Positions 1 through 14,189 of a stretch of DNA of 64,000 nt are shown piece by piece (position 1 is the stretch's first letter; every line of letters starts with the position of its first letter). The notes beneath the pieces were generated by a model, which was given only the letters and a program-made list of their open reading frames with translations, did no database searches and was not told the DNA's origin. A program made the position numbers and the translations under genes. The DNA is from Terebella lapidaria. Taxonomy: Eukaryota > Annelida > Polychaeta > Terebellida > Terebellidae. The stretch is from positions 39,752,120-39,816,119 of the forward strand of contig OX424563.1 in assembly GCA_949152475.1 (NCBI GenBank), in the 5' to 3' direction.

Positions 1-308
1 CATAAGATGGACATGTGACGTCCCACCGTACGATGGACATGCGACGCTCCATCGTACGATGGACATGGGATGCTCCACCGTATGATGGACATGTGATGCT
101 CTACCGTACGATGGACATGTGACGCTCCACCATATGATGGACATGCAAGGCTCCACTGTACAATGGACATGTGACGCTCCACCGTACGATGGACATGCGA
201 TGCTCCACTGTACGATGGAAATGTGACGCTCCACCGAACGATGGACATGCAACGCTCCATCGTACGATGGGCTAGCGACGTTCCACCGTAAGATGGACAT
301 GCGACGCT

Positions 309-315
309 CCATGTA
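309..315. repeat. 25-bp monomer marker (CTCCATGTACG), five copies
   Basis: One base is missing compared with CTCCATCGTACG. The same variant occurs near 13,151-13,160, 27,244-27,250, 35,615-35,622 and 41,308-41,315, each inside a block C copy. It accounts for every minus-one departure from a multiple of 26 among the block C distances, so these five copies are related by descent. Confidence 0.88.
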
Positions 316-514
316 CGATGGACATGTGACGCTCCACCGTACGATGGACATGCGACGCTCCACTGTATGATGGACATGCGATGCTTTACTGTACAATGGA
401 CACGTGATGCTCCACCGTATGATGGACATGTGACGCTCCATCGTACGATGGACTAGCGAAGCTCCACCGTAAGGTGGACATGCGACGCTCCACAGTACGT
501 TGGACATGGGACGC

Positions 515-530
515 TCCATCGTACGATGGA
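515..530. other. 16-bp perfect palindrome at the monomer junction (example)
   Basis: TCCATCGTACGATGGA equals its own reverse complement. It spans the join between two monomers, centred on GTAC. Monomers with CCATCG give the perfect form. The commoner CCACCG form keeps seven of eight pairs. The perfect form recurs throughout the array, for example wherever GACGCTCCATCGTACGATGG is seen. It could extrude as a short cruciform or be a dyad binding site; neither is shown by the sequence alone. Confidence 0.85.
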
Positions 531-1518
531 CATGTGACACTCCACCGTACGATCGACATGCAATGCTTCACAGTACCATGGACATGTGATGCTCCACTAT
601 ACGATGGACATCTAATGCTCCACCATACGATGGACATGCGATGCTCCACCGTACGATGGACATGTGATGCTCCACCGTACGATGGACATGCGACGCTCCA
701 CCGTACGATGGACATGCGATGCTCCACTGTACGATGGACATGTGACGCTCCACCGTATGATTGACATGCGAGGCTCCACTGTACGATGGACATGTGACGC
801 TCCACCGTACGATGGACATGGGATGCTCCACCGTAGGATGGACATGTGACGCTCCACCGTACGATGGGCATGCGATGCTCCAATGTACGATGGACATGTG
901 ATGCTCCACCGTACGATGGACATGTGACGCTCCACCGTATGATGGACATGCAAGGCTCCACTGTACAATGGACATGTGACGCTCCACCGTACGATGGACA
1001 TGGGATGCTCCACCGTATGATGGACATGTGACGCTCCACCGTATGATGGACATGTGACGCTCCACCGTACGATGGACATGCGACGCTCCATCGTACGATG
1101 GACATGTGACAATCCACCGTACGATGGACATCTGACGCTCCTCTGCACGATGGACAAGCGACGCTCCACTGTACGATGGACATGTGATGCTCCACCGTAC
1201 GATGGACATGCGACGCTCCATCGTACGATGGACTAGCGACACTCCACCGTAAGATGGACTGGCGAGGCTCCACCGTATGATGGACATGCGACGCTCCATC
1301 GCAGGATGAACATGCGACGCTCCACCGTACGAAGGACATGCGATGCTCCACCGTACGATGGACATGCGACGCTCCACCGTACGATGGACATGCGACGCTC
1401 CATCGTACGATAGACATGTGACACTACACCGTAAGATGGACATGCGAGGCTCCACCGTACAATAGACATGCGACGCTCCACTGTATGAATGACATGCGAT
1501 GTTTTACTGTACAATGGA

Positions 1519-1544
1519 CACGTTACGCTCAACCGTAAGATGGA
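1519..1544. repeat. Sister landmark monomer L' (CACGTTACGCTCAACC type)
   Basis: L' lies exactly 9 monomers (234 bp) before L here, and also at 5,289, 9,059 and 14,700. At 19,484 and 22,397 the distance is 235 bp because of the 27-bp monomer. The monomers on either side of L and L' are alike: TTTACTGTACAATGG before, CCACAGTACGATGG and then CATGGGACGCTCCATC after. The pair therefore looks like an old 9-monomer duplication carried inside every later unit. Confidence 0.8.
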
Positions 1545-1752
1545 CATGCGATGCTCCACAGTACGATGGACATGGGACGCTCCATCATACGATGGACATG
1601 TGATGCTCCACCATACGATCGACATGCGATGCTCCACCGTTCGATCGACATGTGATGCTCCACCGTACGATGGACATGTGACGCTCCACCATACGATGGA
1701 CATGTGATGCTCCACTGTATGATGGACATGCGATGCTTTACTGTACAATGGA

Positions 1753-1778
1753 CACGTTTTGCTCAACCGTAAGAGTGA
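1753..1778. repeat. Landmark monomer L (CACGTTTTGCTCAACC type), first of 27
   Basis: This is the most diverged recurrent monomer: CACGTTTTGCTCAACC followed by GTAAGAGTGA, still 26 bp long. It is preceded by a TTTACTGTACAATGG monomer and followed by one with CCACAGTACG. Occurrences begin at about 1,753, 5,523, 9,293, 12,361, 14,934, 18,002, 19,719, 22,632, 26,376, 28,767, 32,511, 33,993, 37,060, 40,440, 42,753, 45,041, 46,731, 48,031, 50,371, 51,696, 52,996, 53,126, 55,466, 56,713, 58,013, 60,483 and 61,783. Those at 50,371 and 55,466 read CACGTTATGCTC. The spacings define the higher-order structure. No function is implied. Confidence 0.9.
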
Positions 1779-4739
1779 CATGCGATGCTCCACAGTACGA
1801 TGGACATGGGACGCTCCATCATACGATGGAAATGTGACGCTCCACCGTACGATCGACATGCGATGCTCCACCGTATGATCGACATGTGATGCTCCACCGT
1901 ACGATGGACATGGGATCCTCCATCGTACGATGGACATGCGATGCTCCACCGTACGATCGACATGCGATGCTCCACCGTACGATGGACATGCGATGTTCCA
2001 TTGTACGATGGACATCTGATGCTCCACCATACGATGGACATGTGACACTCCGCTGTACGATGGACATGTGACGCTCCACCGTACGATGGACATGCGACGC
2101 TCCATCGTACGATGGACATGGGATGCTCTATCGTATGATGGACTAGCGATGCTCCACCGTAAGATGGACATGTGACGCCCCACAGTACGATGGACATGCG
2201 ACGCTCCATCGTACGATGGACATGGGATGCTCCACCGTATGATGGACATGTGACGCTCTACCGTACGATGGACATGCGATGCTCCACCGTACGATGGACC
2301 TGTGATGCTCCACCATACAATGGACATCTGACGCTCCACCGTACGATAGACATGCGATGCTCCACCATACGATGGACATGTGACGCTCCACCGTACGATG
2401 GACATGCGACGCTCCACGGTACGATGGACATGCGATGCTCCACTGTACGATGGACATGTGACGCTCCACCGTATGATTGACATGCGACGCTATACTGTAC
2501 GATGGACATGTGACGCTCCACCGTACGATGGACATGGGATGCTCCTTCGTTCGATGGACATGTGACGCTCCACCGTACGATGGACATGGGATGCTCCACC
2601 GTAAGATGGACATGTGACGCTCCACCGTACGATGGGCATGCGATGCTGAAATGTACGATGGACATGTGATGCTCCACCGTACGATGGACATGTGACGCTG
2701 CACCGTACGATGGTCATGCACGGCTCCACTGTACAATGGACATGCGACGCTCCACCGTACGATGGACATGCGACGCTCCACCGTATGATGGACATGCGAT
2801 GCTCCACTGTACGATGGACATGTGACGCTCCACCGTATGATTGACATGCGAGGCTCCACCGTACGATGGACATGCGACGCTCCACCGTACGATGGACATG
2901 CGATGCTCCACTGTACGATGGACATGTGATGCTCCACCGTATGATTGACATGCGAGACTCCACTGTACGTTGGACATGTGACGCTCCACCGTACGATGGA
3001 CATGGGATGCTCCTTCGTACGATGGACATGTGACGCTCCACTGTACGATGGACATGGGATGCTCCACCGTAGGATGGACATGTGACGCTCCACCGTATGA
3101 TGGACATGCAATGCTCCACTGTACAATGGACATGTGAAGCTCCACCGTACGATGGACATGGGATGCTCCACCGTATGATGGACATGTGACGCTCCACCGT
3201 ATGATGGACCTGTGATGCTCCACCATACGATGGACATCTGACGCTCCACCGTACGATAGACATGCGATGCTCCACCATACGATGGACATGTGACGCTCCA
3301 CTGTACGATGGACATGTGACGCTCCACCATATGATGGCCATGCAAGGCTCCACTGTACAATGGACATGTGACGCTCCACCGTACGATGGACACGCGACGC
3401 TCCACCGTATGATGGACATGCAACGCTCCATCGTACGATGGACATGTGACGCTCCACCATACGATGGACATCTGACGCTCCACCGTACGATGGACATGCG
3501 ATGCTCCACTGTACGATGGACATGTGACGCTCCACCGTATGATTGACATGCGAGGCTATACTGTACAATGGACATGTGACGCTCCACCGTACGATGGACA
3601 TGGGATGCTCCTTCGTACGATGGACATGTGACGCTCCACCGTACGATGGACATGGGATGCTCCACCGTAGGATGGACATGTGACGCTCCACCATACGATG
3701 GGCATGCGATGCTCCAATGTACGATGGACATGTGATGCTCCAACGTACGATGGACATGTGACGCTCCACCGTACGACGGTCATGCAAGGCTCCACTGTAC
3801 CATGGACATGTGACGCTCCACCGTACGATGGACATGCGACGCTCCACCGTATGATGGACATGCGACGCTCCACTGTACGATGGACATGTGACGCTCCACC
3901 GTATGATTGACATGCGAGGCTCCACCGTACGATGGACATGCGACGCTCCACCGTACGATGGACATGCGATGCTCCACTGTACGATGGACATGTGACGCTC
4001 CACCGTATGATTGACATGCGAGGCTCCACTGTACGATGGACATGTGACGCTCCACCGTACGATGGACATGGGATGCTCCTGCATACGATGGACATGTGAC
4101 GCTCCACCGTACGATGGACATGGGATGCTCCACCGTAGGATGGACATGTGACGCTCCACCGTACGATGGGCATGCGATGCTCCAATGTACGATGGACATG
4201 TGATGCTCCACCGTACGATGGACATGTGACGCTCCACCGTATGATGGACATGCAAGGCTCCACTGTACAATGGACATGTGACGCTCCACCGTACGATGGA
4301 CATGGGATGCTCCACCGTATGATGAACATGTGACGCTCCACCGTATGATGGACATGTGACGCTCCACCGTACGATGGACATGCGACGCTCCATCGTACGA
4401 TGGACATGTGACAATCCACCGTACGATGGACATCTGAAGCTCCTCTGCACGATGGACAAGCGACGCTCCACTGTACGATGGACATGTGATGCTCCACCGT
4501 ACGATGGACATGCGACGCTCCATCGTACGATGGACATGTGATGCTCCACCGTACGATGGACATGCGACGCTCCATCGTACGATGGACTAGCGACACTCCA
4601 CCGTAAGATGGACATGCGACGCTCCACCGTACGATGGACATGGGACGCTCCATCATACGATGGACATGTGATGCTCCACCATACGATCGACATGCGATGC
4701 TCCACCGTATGATCGACATGTGATGCTCCACCGTACGAT

Positions 4740-7700
4740 GGACATGTGACGCTCCACCGTACGATGGACATGGGATGCTCCACCGTATGATGGACATGTG
4801 ACGCTCCACCGTATGATGGACATGTGACGCTCCACCGTACGATGGACATGCGACGCTCCATCGTACGATGGACATGTGACAATCCACCGTACGATGGACA
4901 TCTGACGCTCCTCTGCACGATGGACAAGCGACGCTCCACTGTACGATGGACATGTGATGCTCCACCGTACGATGGACATGCGACGCTCCATCGTACGATG
5001 GACTAGCGACACTCCACCGTAAGATGGACTGGCGAGGCTCCACCGTATGATGGACATGCGACGCTCCATCGCAGGATGAACATGCGACGCTCCACCGTAC
5101 GAAGGACATGCGATGCTCCACCGTACGATGGACATGCGACGCTCCACCGTACGATGGACATGCGACGCTCCATCGTACGATAGACATGTGACACTACACC
5201 GTAAGATGGACATGCGAGGCTCCACCGTACAATAGACATGCGACGCTCCACTGTATGAATGACATGCGATGTTTTACTGTACAATGGACACGTTACGCTC
5301 AACCGTAAGATGGACATGCGATGCTCCACAGTACGATGGACATGGGACGCTCCATCATACGATGGACATGTGATGCTCCACCATACGATCGACATGCGAT
5401 GCTCCACCGTTCGATCGACATGTGATGCTCCACCGTACGATGGACATGTGACGCTCCACCATACGATGGACATGTGATGCTCCACTGTATGATGGACATG
5501 CGATGCTTTACTGTACAATGGACACGTTTTGCTCAACCGTAAGAGTGACATGCGATGCTCCACAGTACGATGGACATGGGACGCTCCATCATACGATGGA
5601 AATGTGACGCTCCACCGTACGATCGACATGCGATGCTCCACCGTATGATCGACATGTGATGCTCCACCGTACGATGGACATGGGATCCTCCATCGTACGA
5701 TGGACATGCGATGCTCCACCGTACGATCGACATGCGATGCTCCACCGTACGATGGACATGCGATGTTCCATTGTACGATGGACATCTGATGCTCCACCAT
5801 ACGATGGACATGTGACACTCCGCTGTACGATGGACATGTGACGCTCCACCGTACGATGGACATGCGACGCTCCATCGTACGATGGACATGGGATGCTCTA
5901 TCGTATGATGGACTAGCGATGCTCCACCGTAAGATGGACATGTGACGCCCCACAGTACGATGGACATGCGACGCTCCATCGTACGATGGACATGGGATGC
6001 TCCACCGTATGATGGACATGTGACGCTCTACCGTACGATGGACATGCGATGCTCCACCGTACGATGGACCTGTGATGCTCCACCATACAATGGACATCTG
6101 ACGCTCCACCGTACGATAGACATGCGATGCTCCACCATACGATGGACATGTGACGCTCCACCGTACGATGGACATGCGACGCTCCACGGTACGATGGACA
6201 TGCGATGCTCCACTGTACGATGGACATGTGACGCTCCACCGTATGATTGACATGCGACGCTATACTGTACGATGGACATGTGACGCTCCACCGTACGATG
6301 GACATGGGATGCTCCTTCGTTCGATGGACATGTGACGCTCCACCGTACGATGGACATGGGATGCTCCACCGTAAGATGGACATGTGACGCTCCACCGTAC
6401 GATGGGCATGCGATGCTGAAATGTACGATGGACATGTGATGCTCCACCGTACGATGGACATGTGACGCTGCACCGTACGATGGTCATGCACGGCTCCACT
6501 GTACAATGGACATGCGACGCTCCACCGTACGATGGACATGCGACGCTCCACCGTATGATGGACATGCGACGCTCCACTGTACGATGGACATGTGACGCTC
6601 CACCGTATGATTGACATGCGAGGCTCCACCGTACGATGGACATGCGACGCTCCACCGTACGATGGACATGCGATGCTCCACTGTACGATGGACATGTGAT
6701 GCTCCACCGTATGATTGACATGCGAGACTCCACTGTACGTTGGACATGTGACGCTCCACCGTACGATGGACATGGGATGCTCCTTCGTACGATGGACATG
6801 TGACGCTCCACCGTACGATGGACATGGGATGCTCCACCGTAGGATGGACATGTGACGCTCCACCGTATGATGGACATGCAATGCTCCACTGTACAATGGA
6901 CATGTGAAGCTCCACCGTACGATGGACATGGGATGCTCCACCGTATGATGGACATGTGACGCTCCACCGTATGATGGACCTGTGATGCTCCACCATACGA
7001 TGGACATCTGACGCTCCACCGTACGATAGACATGCGATGCTCCACCATACGATGGACATGTGACGCTCCACTGTACGATGGACATGTGACGCTCCACCAT
7101 ATGATGGCCATGCAAGGCTCCACTGTACAATGGACATGTGACGCTCCACCGTACGATGGACACGCGACGCTCCACCGTATGATGGACATGCAACGCTCCA
7201 TCGTACGATGGACATGTGACGCTCCACCATACGATGGACATCTGACGCTCCACCGTACGATGGACATGCGATGCTCCACTGTACGATGGACATGTGACGC
7301 TCCACCGTATGATTGACATGCGAGGCTATACTGTACAATGGACATGTGACGCTCCACCGTACGATGGACATGGGATGCTCCTTCGTACGATGGACATGTG
7401 ACGCTCCACCGTACGATGGACATGGGATGCTCCACCGTAGGATGGACATGTGACGCTCCACCATACGATGGGCATGCGATGCTCCAATGTACGATGGACA
7501 TGTGATGCTCCAACGTACGATGGACATGTGACGCTCCACCGTACGACGGTCATGCAAGGCTCCACTGTACCATGGACATGTGACGCTCCACCGTACGATG
7601 GACATGCGACGCTCCACCGTATGATGGACATGCGACGCTCCACTGTACGATGGACATGTGACGCTCCACCGTATGATTGACATGCGAGGCTCCACCGTAC

Positions 7701-8509
7701 GATGGACATGCGATGCTCCACCGTACGATGGACATGCGATGCTCCACTGTACGATGGACATGTGACGCTCCACCGTATGATTGACATGCGAGGCTCCACT
7801 GTACGATGGACATGTGACGCTCCACCGTACGATGGACATGGGATGCTCCTGCATACGATGGACATGTGACGCTCCACCGTACGATGGACATGGGATGCTC
7901 CACCGTAGGATGGACATGTGACGCTCCACCGTACGATGGGCATGCGATGCTCCAATGTACGATGGACATGTGATGCTCCACCGTACGATGGACATGTGAC
8001 GCTCCACCGTATGATGGACATGCAAGGCTCCACTGTACAATGGACATGTGACGCTCCACCGTACGATGGACATGGGATGCTCCACCGTATGATGAACATG
8101 TGACGCTCCACCGTATGATGGACATGTGACGCTCCACCGTACGATGGACATGCGACGCTCCATCGTACGATGGACATGTGACAATCCACCGTACGATGGA
8201 CATCTGAAGCTCCTCTGCACGATGGACAAGCGACGCTCCACTGTACGATGGACATGTGATGCTCCACCGTACGATGGACATGCGACGCTCCATCGTACGA
8301 TGGACATGTGATGCTCCACCGTACGATGGACATGCGACGCTCCATCGTACGATGGACTAGCGACACTCCACCGTAAGATGGACATGCGACGCTCCACCGT
8401 ACGATGGACATGGGACGCTCCATCATACGATGGACATGTGATGCTCCACCATACGATCGACATGCGATGCTCCACCGTATGATCGACATGTGATGCTCCA
8501 CCGTACGAT
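4740..8509. repeat. 3,770-bp higher-order repeat, copy 2
   Basis: Second tandem copy, with landmark monomers at 5,289 and 5,523. It is nearly identical to the copies on either side, while neighbouring monomers inside it differ from each other at several of 26 positions. That contrast (near-identical long units, diverged monomers) is the defining sign of a higher-order repeat. Confidence 0.9.
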
Positions 8510-11500
8510 GGACATGTGACGCTCCACCGTACGATGGACATGGGATGCTCCACCGTATGATGGACATGTGACGCTCCACCGTATGATGGACATGTGACGC
8601 TCCACCGTACGATGGACATGCGACGCTCCATCGTACGATGGACATGTGACAATCCACCGTACGATGGACATCTGACGCTCCTCTGCACGATGGACAAGCG
8701 ACGCTCCACTGTACGATGGACATGTGATGCTCCACCGTACGATGGACATGCGACGCTCCATCGTACGATGGACTGGCGACACTCCACCGTAAGATGGACT
8801 GGCGAGGCTCCACCGTATGATGGACATGCGACGCTCCATCGCAGGATGAACATGCGACGCTCCACCGTACGAAGGACATGCGATGCTCCACCGTACGATG
8901 GACATGCGACGCTCCACCGTACGATGGACATGCGACGCTCCATCGTACGATAGACATGTGACACTACACCGTAAGATGGACATGCGAGGCTCCACCGTAC
9001 AATAGACATGCGACGCTCCACTGTATGAATGACATGCGATGTTTTACTGTACAATGGACACGTTACGCTCAACCGTAAGATGGACATGCGATGCTCCACA
9101 GTACGATGGACATGGGACGCTCCATCATACGATGGACATGTGATGCTCCACCATACGATCGACATGCGATGCTCCACCGTTCGATCGACATGTGATGCTC
9201 CACCGTACGATGGACATGTGACGCTCCACCATACGATGGACATGTGATGCTCCACTGTATGATGGACATGCGATGCTTTACTGTACAATGGACACGTTTT
9301 GCTCAACCGTAAGAGTGACATGCGATGCTCCACAGTACGATGGACATGGGACGCTCCATCATACGATGGAAATGTGACGCTCCACCGTACGATCGACATG
9401 CGATGCTCCACCGTATGATCGACATGTGATGCTCCACCGTACGATGGACATGGGATCCTCCATCGTACGATGGACATGCGATGCTCCACCGTACGATCGA
9501 CATGCGATGCTCCACCGTACGATGGACATGCGATGTTCCATTGTACGATGGACATCTGATGCTCCACCATACGATGGACATGTGACACTCCGCTGTACGA
9601 TGGACATGTGACGCTCCACCGTACGATGGACATGCGACGCTCCATCGTACGATGGACATGGGATGCTCTATCGTATGATGGACTAGCGATGCTCCACCGT
9701 AAGATGGACATGTGACGCCCCACAGTACGATGGACATGCGACGCTCCATCGTACGATGGACATGGGATGCTCCACCGTATGATGGACATGTGACGCTCTA
9801 CCGTACGATGGACATGCAATGCTCCACCGTACGATGGACCTGTGATGCTCCACCATACAATGGACATCTGACGCTCCACCGTACGATAGACATGCGATGC
9901 TCCACCATACGATGGACATGTGACGCTCCACCGTACGATGGACATGCGACGCTCCACGGTACGATGGACATGCGATGCTCCACTGTACGATGGACATGTG
10001 ACGCTCCACCGTATGATTGACATGCGACGCTATACTGTACGATGGACATGTGACGCTCCACCGTACGATGGACATGGGATGCTCCTTCGTTCGATGGACA
10101 TGTGACGCTCCACCGTACGATGGACATGGGATGCTCCACCGTAAGATGGACATGTGACGCTCCACCGTACGATGGGCATGCGATGCTGAAATGTACGATG
10201 GACATGTGATGCTCCACCGTACGATGGACATGTGACGCTGCACCGTACGATGGTCATGCACGGCTCCACTGTACAATGGACATGCGACGCTCCACCGTAC
10301 GATGGACATGCGACGCTCCACCGTATGATGGACATGCGACGCTCCACTGTACGATGGACATGTGACGCTCCACCGTATGATTGACATGCGAGGCTCCACC
10401 GTACGATGGACATGCGACGCTCCACCGTACGATGGACATGCGATGCTCCACTGTACGATGGACATGTGATGCTCCACCGTATGATTGACATGCGAGACTC
10501 CACTGTACGTTGGACATGTGACGCTCCACCGTACGATGGACATGGGATGCTCCTTCGTACGATGGACATGTGACGCTCCACCGTACGATGGACATGGGAT
10601 GCTCCACCGTAGGATGGACATGTGACGCTCCACCGTATGATGGACATGCAATGCTCCACTGTACAATGGACATGTGAAGCTCCACCGTACGATGGACATG
10701 GGATGCTCCACCGTATGATGGACATGTGACGCTCCACCGTATGATGGACCTGTGATGCTCCACCATACGATGGACATCTGACGCTCCACCGTACGATAGA
10801 CATGCGATGCTCCACCATACGATGGACATGTGACGCTCCACTGTACGATGGACATGTGACGATCCACCATATGATGGCCATGCAAGGCTCCACTGTACAA
10901 TGGACATGTGACGCTCCACCGTACGATGGACACGCGACGCTCCACCGTATGATGGACATGCAACGCTCCATCGTACGATGGACATGTGACGCTCCACCAT
11001 ACGATGGACATCTGACGCTCCACCGTACGATGGACATGCGATGCTCCACTGTACGATGGACATGTGACGCTCCACCGTATGATTGACATGCGAGGCTATA
11101 CTGTACAATGGACATGTGACGCTCCACCGTACGATGGACATGGGATGCTCCTTCGTACGATGGACATGTGACGCTCCACCGTACGATGGACATGGGATGC
11201 TCCACCATAGGATGGACATGTGACGCTCCACCATACGATGGGCATGCGATGCTCCAATGTACGATGGACATGTGATGCTCCAACGTACGATGGACATGTG
11301 ACGCTCCACCGTACGACGGTCATGCAAGGCTCCACTGTACCATGGACATGTGACGCTCCACCGTACGATGGACATGCGACGCTCCACCGTATGATGGACA
11401 TGCGACGCTCCACTGTACGATGGACATGTGACGCTCCACCGTATGATTGACATGCGAGGCTCCACCGTACGATGGACATGCGATGCTCCACCGTACGATG

Positions 11501-12279
11501 GACATGCGATGCTCCACTGTACGATGGACATGTGACGCTCCACCGTATGATTGACATGCGAGGCTCCACTGTACGATGGACATGTGACGCTCCACCGTAC
11601 GATGGACATGGGATGCTCCTGCATACGATGGACATGTGACGCTCCACCGTACGATGGACATGGGATGCTCCACCGTAGGATGGACATGTGACGCTCCACC
11701 GTACGATGGGCATGCGATGCTCCAATGTACGATGGACATGTGATGCTCCACCGTACGATGGACATGTGACGCTCCACCGTATGATGGACATGCAAGGCTC
11801 CACTGTACAATGGACATGTGACGCTCCACCGTACGATGGACATGGGATGCTCCACCGTATGATGAACATGTGACGCTCCACCGTATGATGGACATGTGAC
11901 GCTCCACCGTACGATGGACATGCGACGCTCCATCGTACGATGGACATGTGACAATCCACCGTACGATGGACATCTGAAGCTCCTCTGCACGATGGACAAG
12001 CGACGCTCCACTGTACGATGGACATGTGATGCTCCACCGTACGATGGACATGCGACGCTCCATCGTACGATGGACATGTGATGCTCCACCGTACGATGGA
12101 CATGCGACGCTCCATCGTACGATGGACTAGCGACACTCCACCGTAAGATGGACATGCGACGCTCCACCGTACGATGGACATGGGACGCTCCATCATACGA
12201 TGGACATGTGATGCTCCACCATACGATCGACATGCGATGCTCCACCGTATGATCGACATGTGATGCTCCACCGTACGAT
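8510..12279. repeat. 3,770-bp higher-order repeat, copy 3
   Basis: Third tandem copy, with landmark monomers at 9,059 and 9,293. The match to copy 2 continues to about 12,299. The sequence then jumps to the phase found near 9,231, a shift of 3,068 bp (118 monomers), so the next unit has lost 27 monomers relative to the 145-mer. A few private changes are visible (around 9,818 and 10,863). Confidence 0.9.
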
Positions 12280-12843
12280 GGACATGTGACGCTCCACCAT
12301 ACGATGGACATGTGACGCTCCACTGTATGATGGTCATGCGATGCTTTACTGTACAATGGACACGTTTTGCTCAACCGTAAGAGTGACATGCGATGCTCCA
12401 CAGTACGATGGACATGGGACGCTCCATCATACGATGGAAATGTGACGCTCCACCGTACGATCGACATGCGATGCTCCACCGTATGATCGACATGTGATGC
12501 TCCACCGTACGATGGACATGGGATCCTCCATCGTACAATGGACATGCGATGCTCCACCGTACGATCGACATGCGATGCTCCACCGTACGATGGACATGCG
12601 ATGTTCCATTGTACGATGGACATCTGATGCTCAACCATACGATGGACATGTGACACTCCGCTGTACGATGGAAATGTGACGCTCCACTGTACGATGGACA
12701 TGCGATGCTCCATCGTACGATGGACATGGGATGCTCTATCGTACGATGGACATGCGACGCTCCATCGTACGATGGACATGGGATGCTCCACCGTATGATG
12801 GACATGTGACGCTCTACCGTACGATGGACATGCGATGCTCCAC
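12280..12843. repeat. Transition segment of satellite after the 145-mer array
   Basis: From about 12,299 the monomer order follows 9,231 onward at a 118-monomer shift and includes the landmark monomer at 12,361. It then passes into block C. It holds only 26-bp monomers. Its edges are recombination junctions inside the repeat and cannot be fixed to the base by eye. Confidence 0.7.
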
Positions 12844-14100
12844 CGTACGATGGACCTGTGATACTCCACCATACAATGGACATCTGACGCTCCACCGTAT
12901 GATAGACATGCGATGCTCCACCATACGATGGACATGTGATGCTCCACTGTACGATGGACATGTGACGCTCCACCCTATGATGGACATGGAAGGCTCCACT
13001 GTACAATGGACATGTGACGCTCCACCGTACGATGGACATGCGATGCTCCACTGTACGATGGAAATGTGACGCTCCACCGAACGATGGACATGCAATGCTC
13101 CATCGTACGATGGGCTAGCGACGTTCCACCGTAAGATGGACATGCGACGCTCCATGTACGATGGACATGTGACGCTCCACCGTACGATGGACATGCGACG
13201 CTCCACTGTATGATGGACATGCGATGCTTTACTGTACAATGGACATGTGATGCTCCACCGTATGATGGACATGTAACGCTCCATCGTACGATGGACTAGC
13301 GAAGCTCCACCGTAAGGTGGACATGCGACGCTCCACAGTACGTTGGACATGGGACGCTCCATCGTACGATGGACATGTGACACTCCACCGTACGATCGAC
13401 ATGCAATGCTTCACAGTACCATGGACATGTGATGCTCCACCGTACGATGGACATCTAATGCTCCACCATACGATGGACATGCGATGCTCCACCGTACGAT
13501 GGACATGTGATGCTCCACCGTACGATGGACATGCGACGCTCCACCGTACGATGGACATGCGATGCTCCACTGTACGATGGACATGTGACGCTCCACCGTA
13601 TGATTGACATGCGAGGCTCCACTGTACGATGGACATGTGACGCTCCACCGTACGATGGACATGGGATGCTCCACCGTAGGATGGACATGTGACGCTCCAC
13701 CGTACGATGGGCATGCGATGCTCCAATGTACGATGGACATGTGATGCTCCACCGTACGATGGACATGGGACGCTCCACCGTATGATGGACATGCAAGGCT
13801 CCACTGTACAATGGACATGTGACTCTCCACCGTACGATGGACATGGGATGCTCCACCGTATGATGGACATGTGACGCTCCACCGTATGATGGACATGTGA
13901 CGCTCCACCGTACGATGGACATGCGACGCTCCATCGTACGATGGACATGTGACAATCCACCGTACGATGGACATCTGACACTCCTCTGCACGATGGACAA
14001 GCGACGCTCCACTGTACGATGGACATGTGATGCTCCACCGTACGATGGACATGCGACGCTCCATCGTACGATGGACTAGCGACACTCCACCGTAAGATGG
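12844..14100. repeat. Block C, second copy
   Basis: It matches 1-1,257 at a shift of 12,843 bp, which is 494 x 26 minus 1. The missing base is explained by the 25-bp monomer near 13,151-13,160. The match ends near 14,100, where GATGGACTGGCGAGG of the first copy is replaced by GATGGACATGCGACG. Confidence 0.8.
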
Positions 14101-14189
14101 ACATGCGACGCTCCACCGTACGATGGACATGGGACGCTCCATCATACGATGGACATGTGATGCTCCACCATACGATCGACATGCGATGC

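Larger units (their letters stand above)
1..1257. repeat. Block C, first copy (satellite segment, start outside window)
   Basis: This run of monomers carries distinctive variants in a fixed order: a monomer ending CCGAACG (around 230), one with GGGCTAGCG (around 268), a 25-mer with CTCCATGTACG (around 309-315), a TAAGGTGG variant (around 472) and a GTACCATGG variant (around 575). The same order recurs at about 12,844, 26,937, 35,370 and 41,001, at shifts of 12,843, 26,936 (27,014 on its right side), 35,307 and 41,000 bp. The right part overlaps the first 3,770-bp unit, because these segments are phases of one ancestral higher-order unit rather than separate elements. Confidence 0.8.
970..4739. 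repeat. 3,770-bp higher-order repeat, copy 1 (145 monomers)
   Basis: Shifting the sequence by 3,770 bp (145 x 26) aligns this block with the next one, with only isolated substitutions that I could see, for example around 2,810 against 6,580 and 4,994 against 8,764. The unit contains both landmark monomers (CACGTTACGCTCAACC at 1,519 and CACGTTTTGCTCAACC at 1,753). The left edge is where the match to 4,740 onward begins; being inside a repeat it is uncertain by tens of bases. Confidence 0.9.

Noticed and set aside
268-273. GCTAGC and TAG-bearing monomers (GGGCTAGCG, GGACTAGCG) as possible regulatory sites
   Set aside because: They are recurrent monomer variants that travel with the larger units; no spacing or context suggests a binding or processing site.
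474-764. Plus-strand open frames of 60-140 codons with a repeat such as MDMRRSTVRWTCDAPPYDG
   Set aside because: Same artefact on the other strand, kept shorter because CpG decay makes TGA there. The same peptide recurs wherever the same monomer run recurs.
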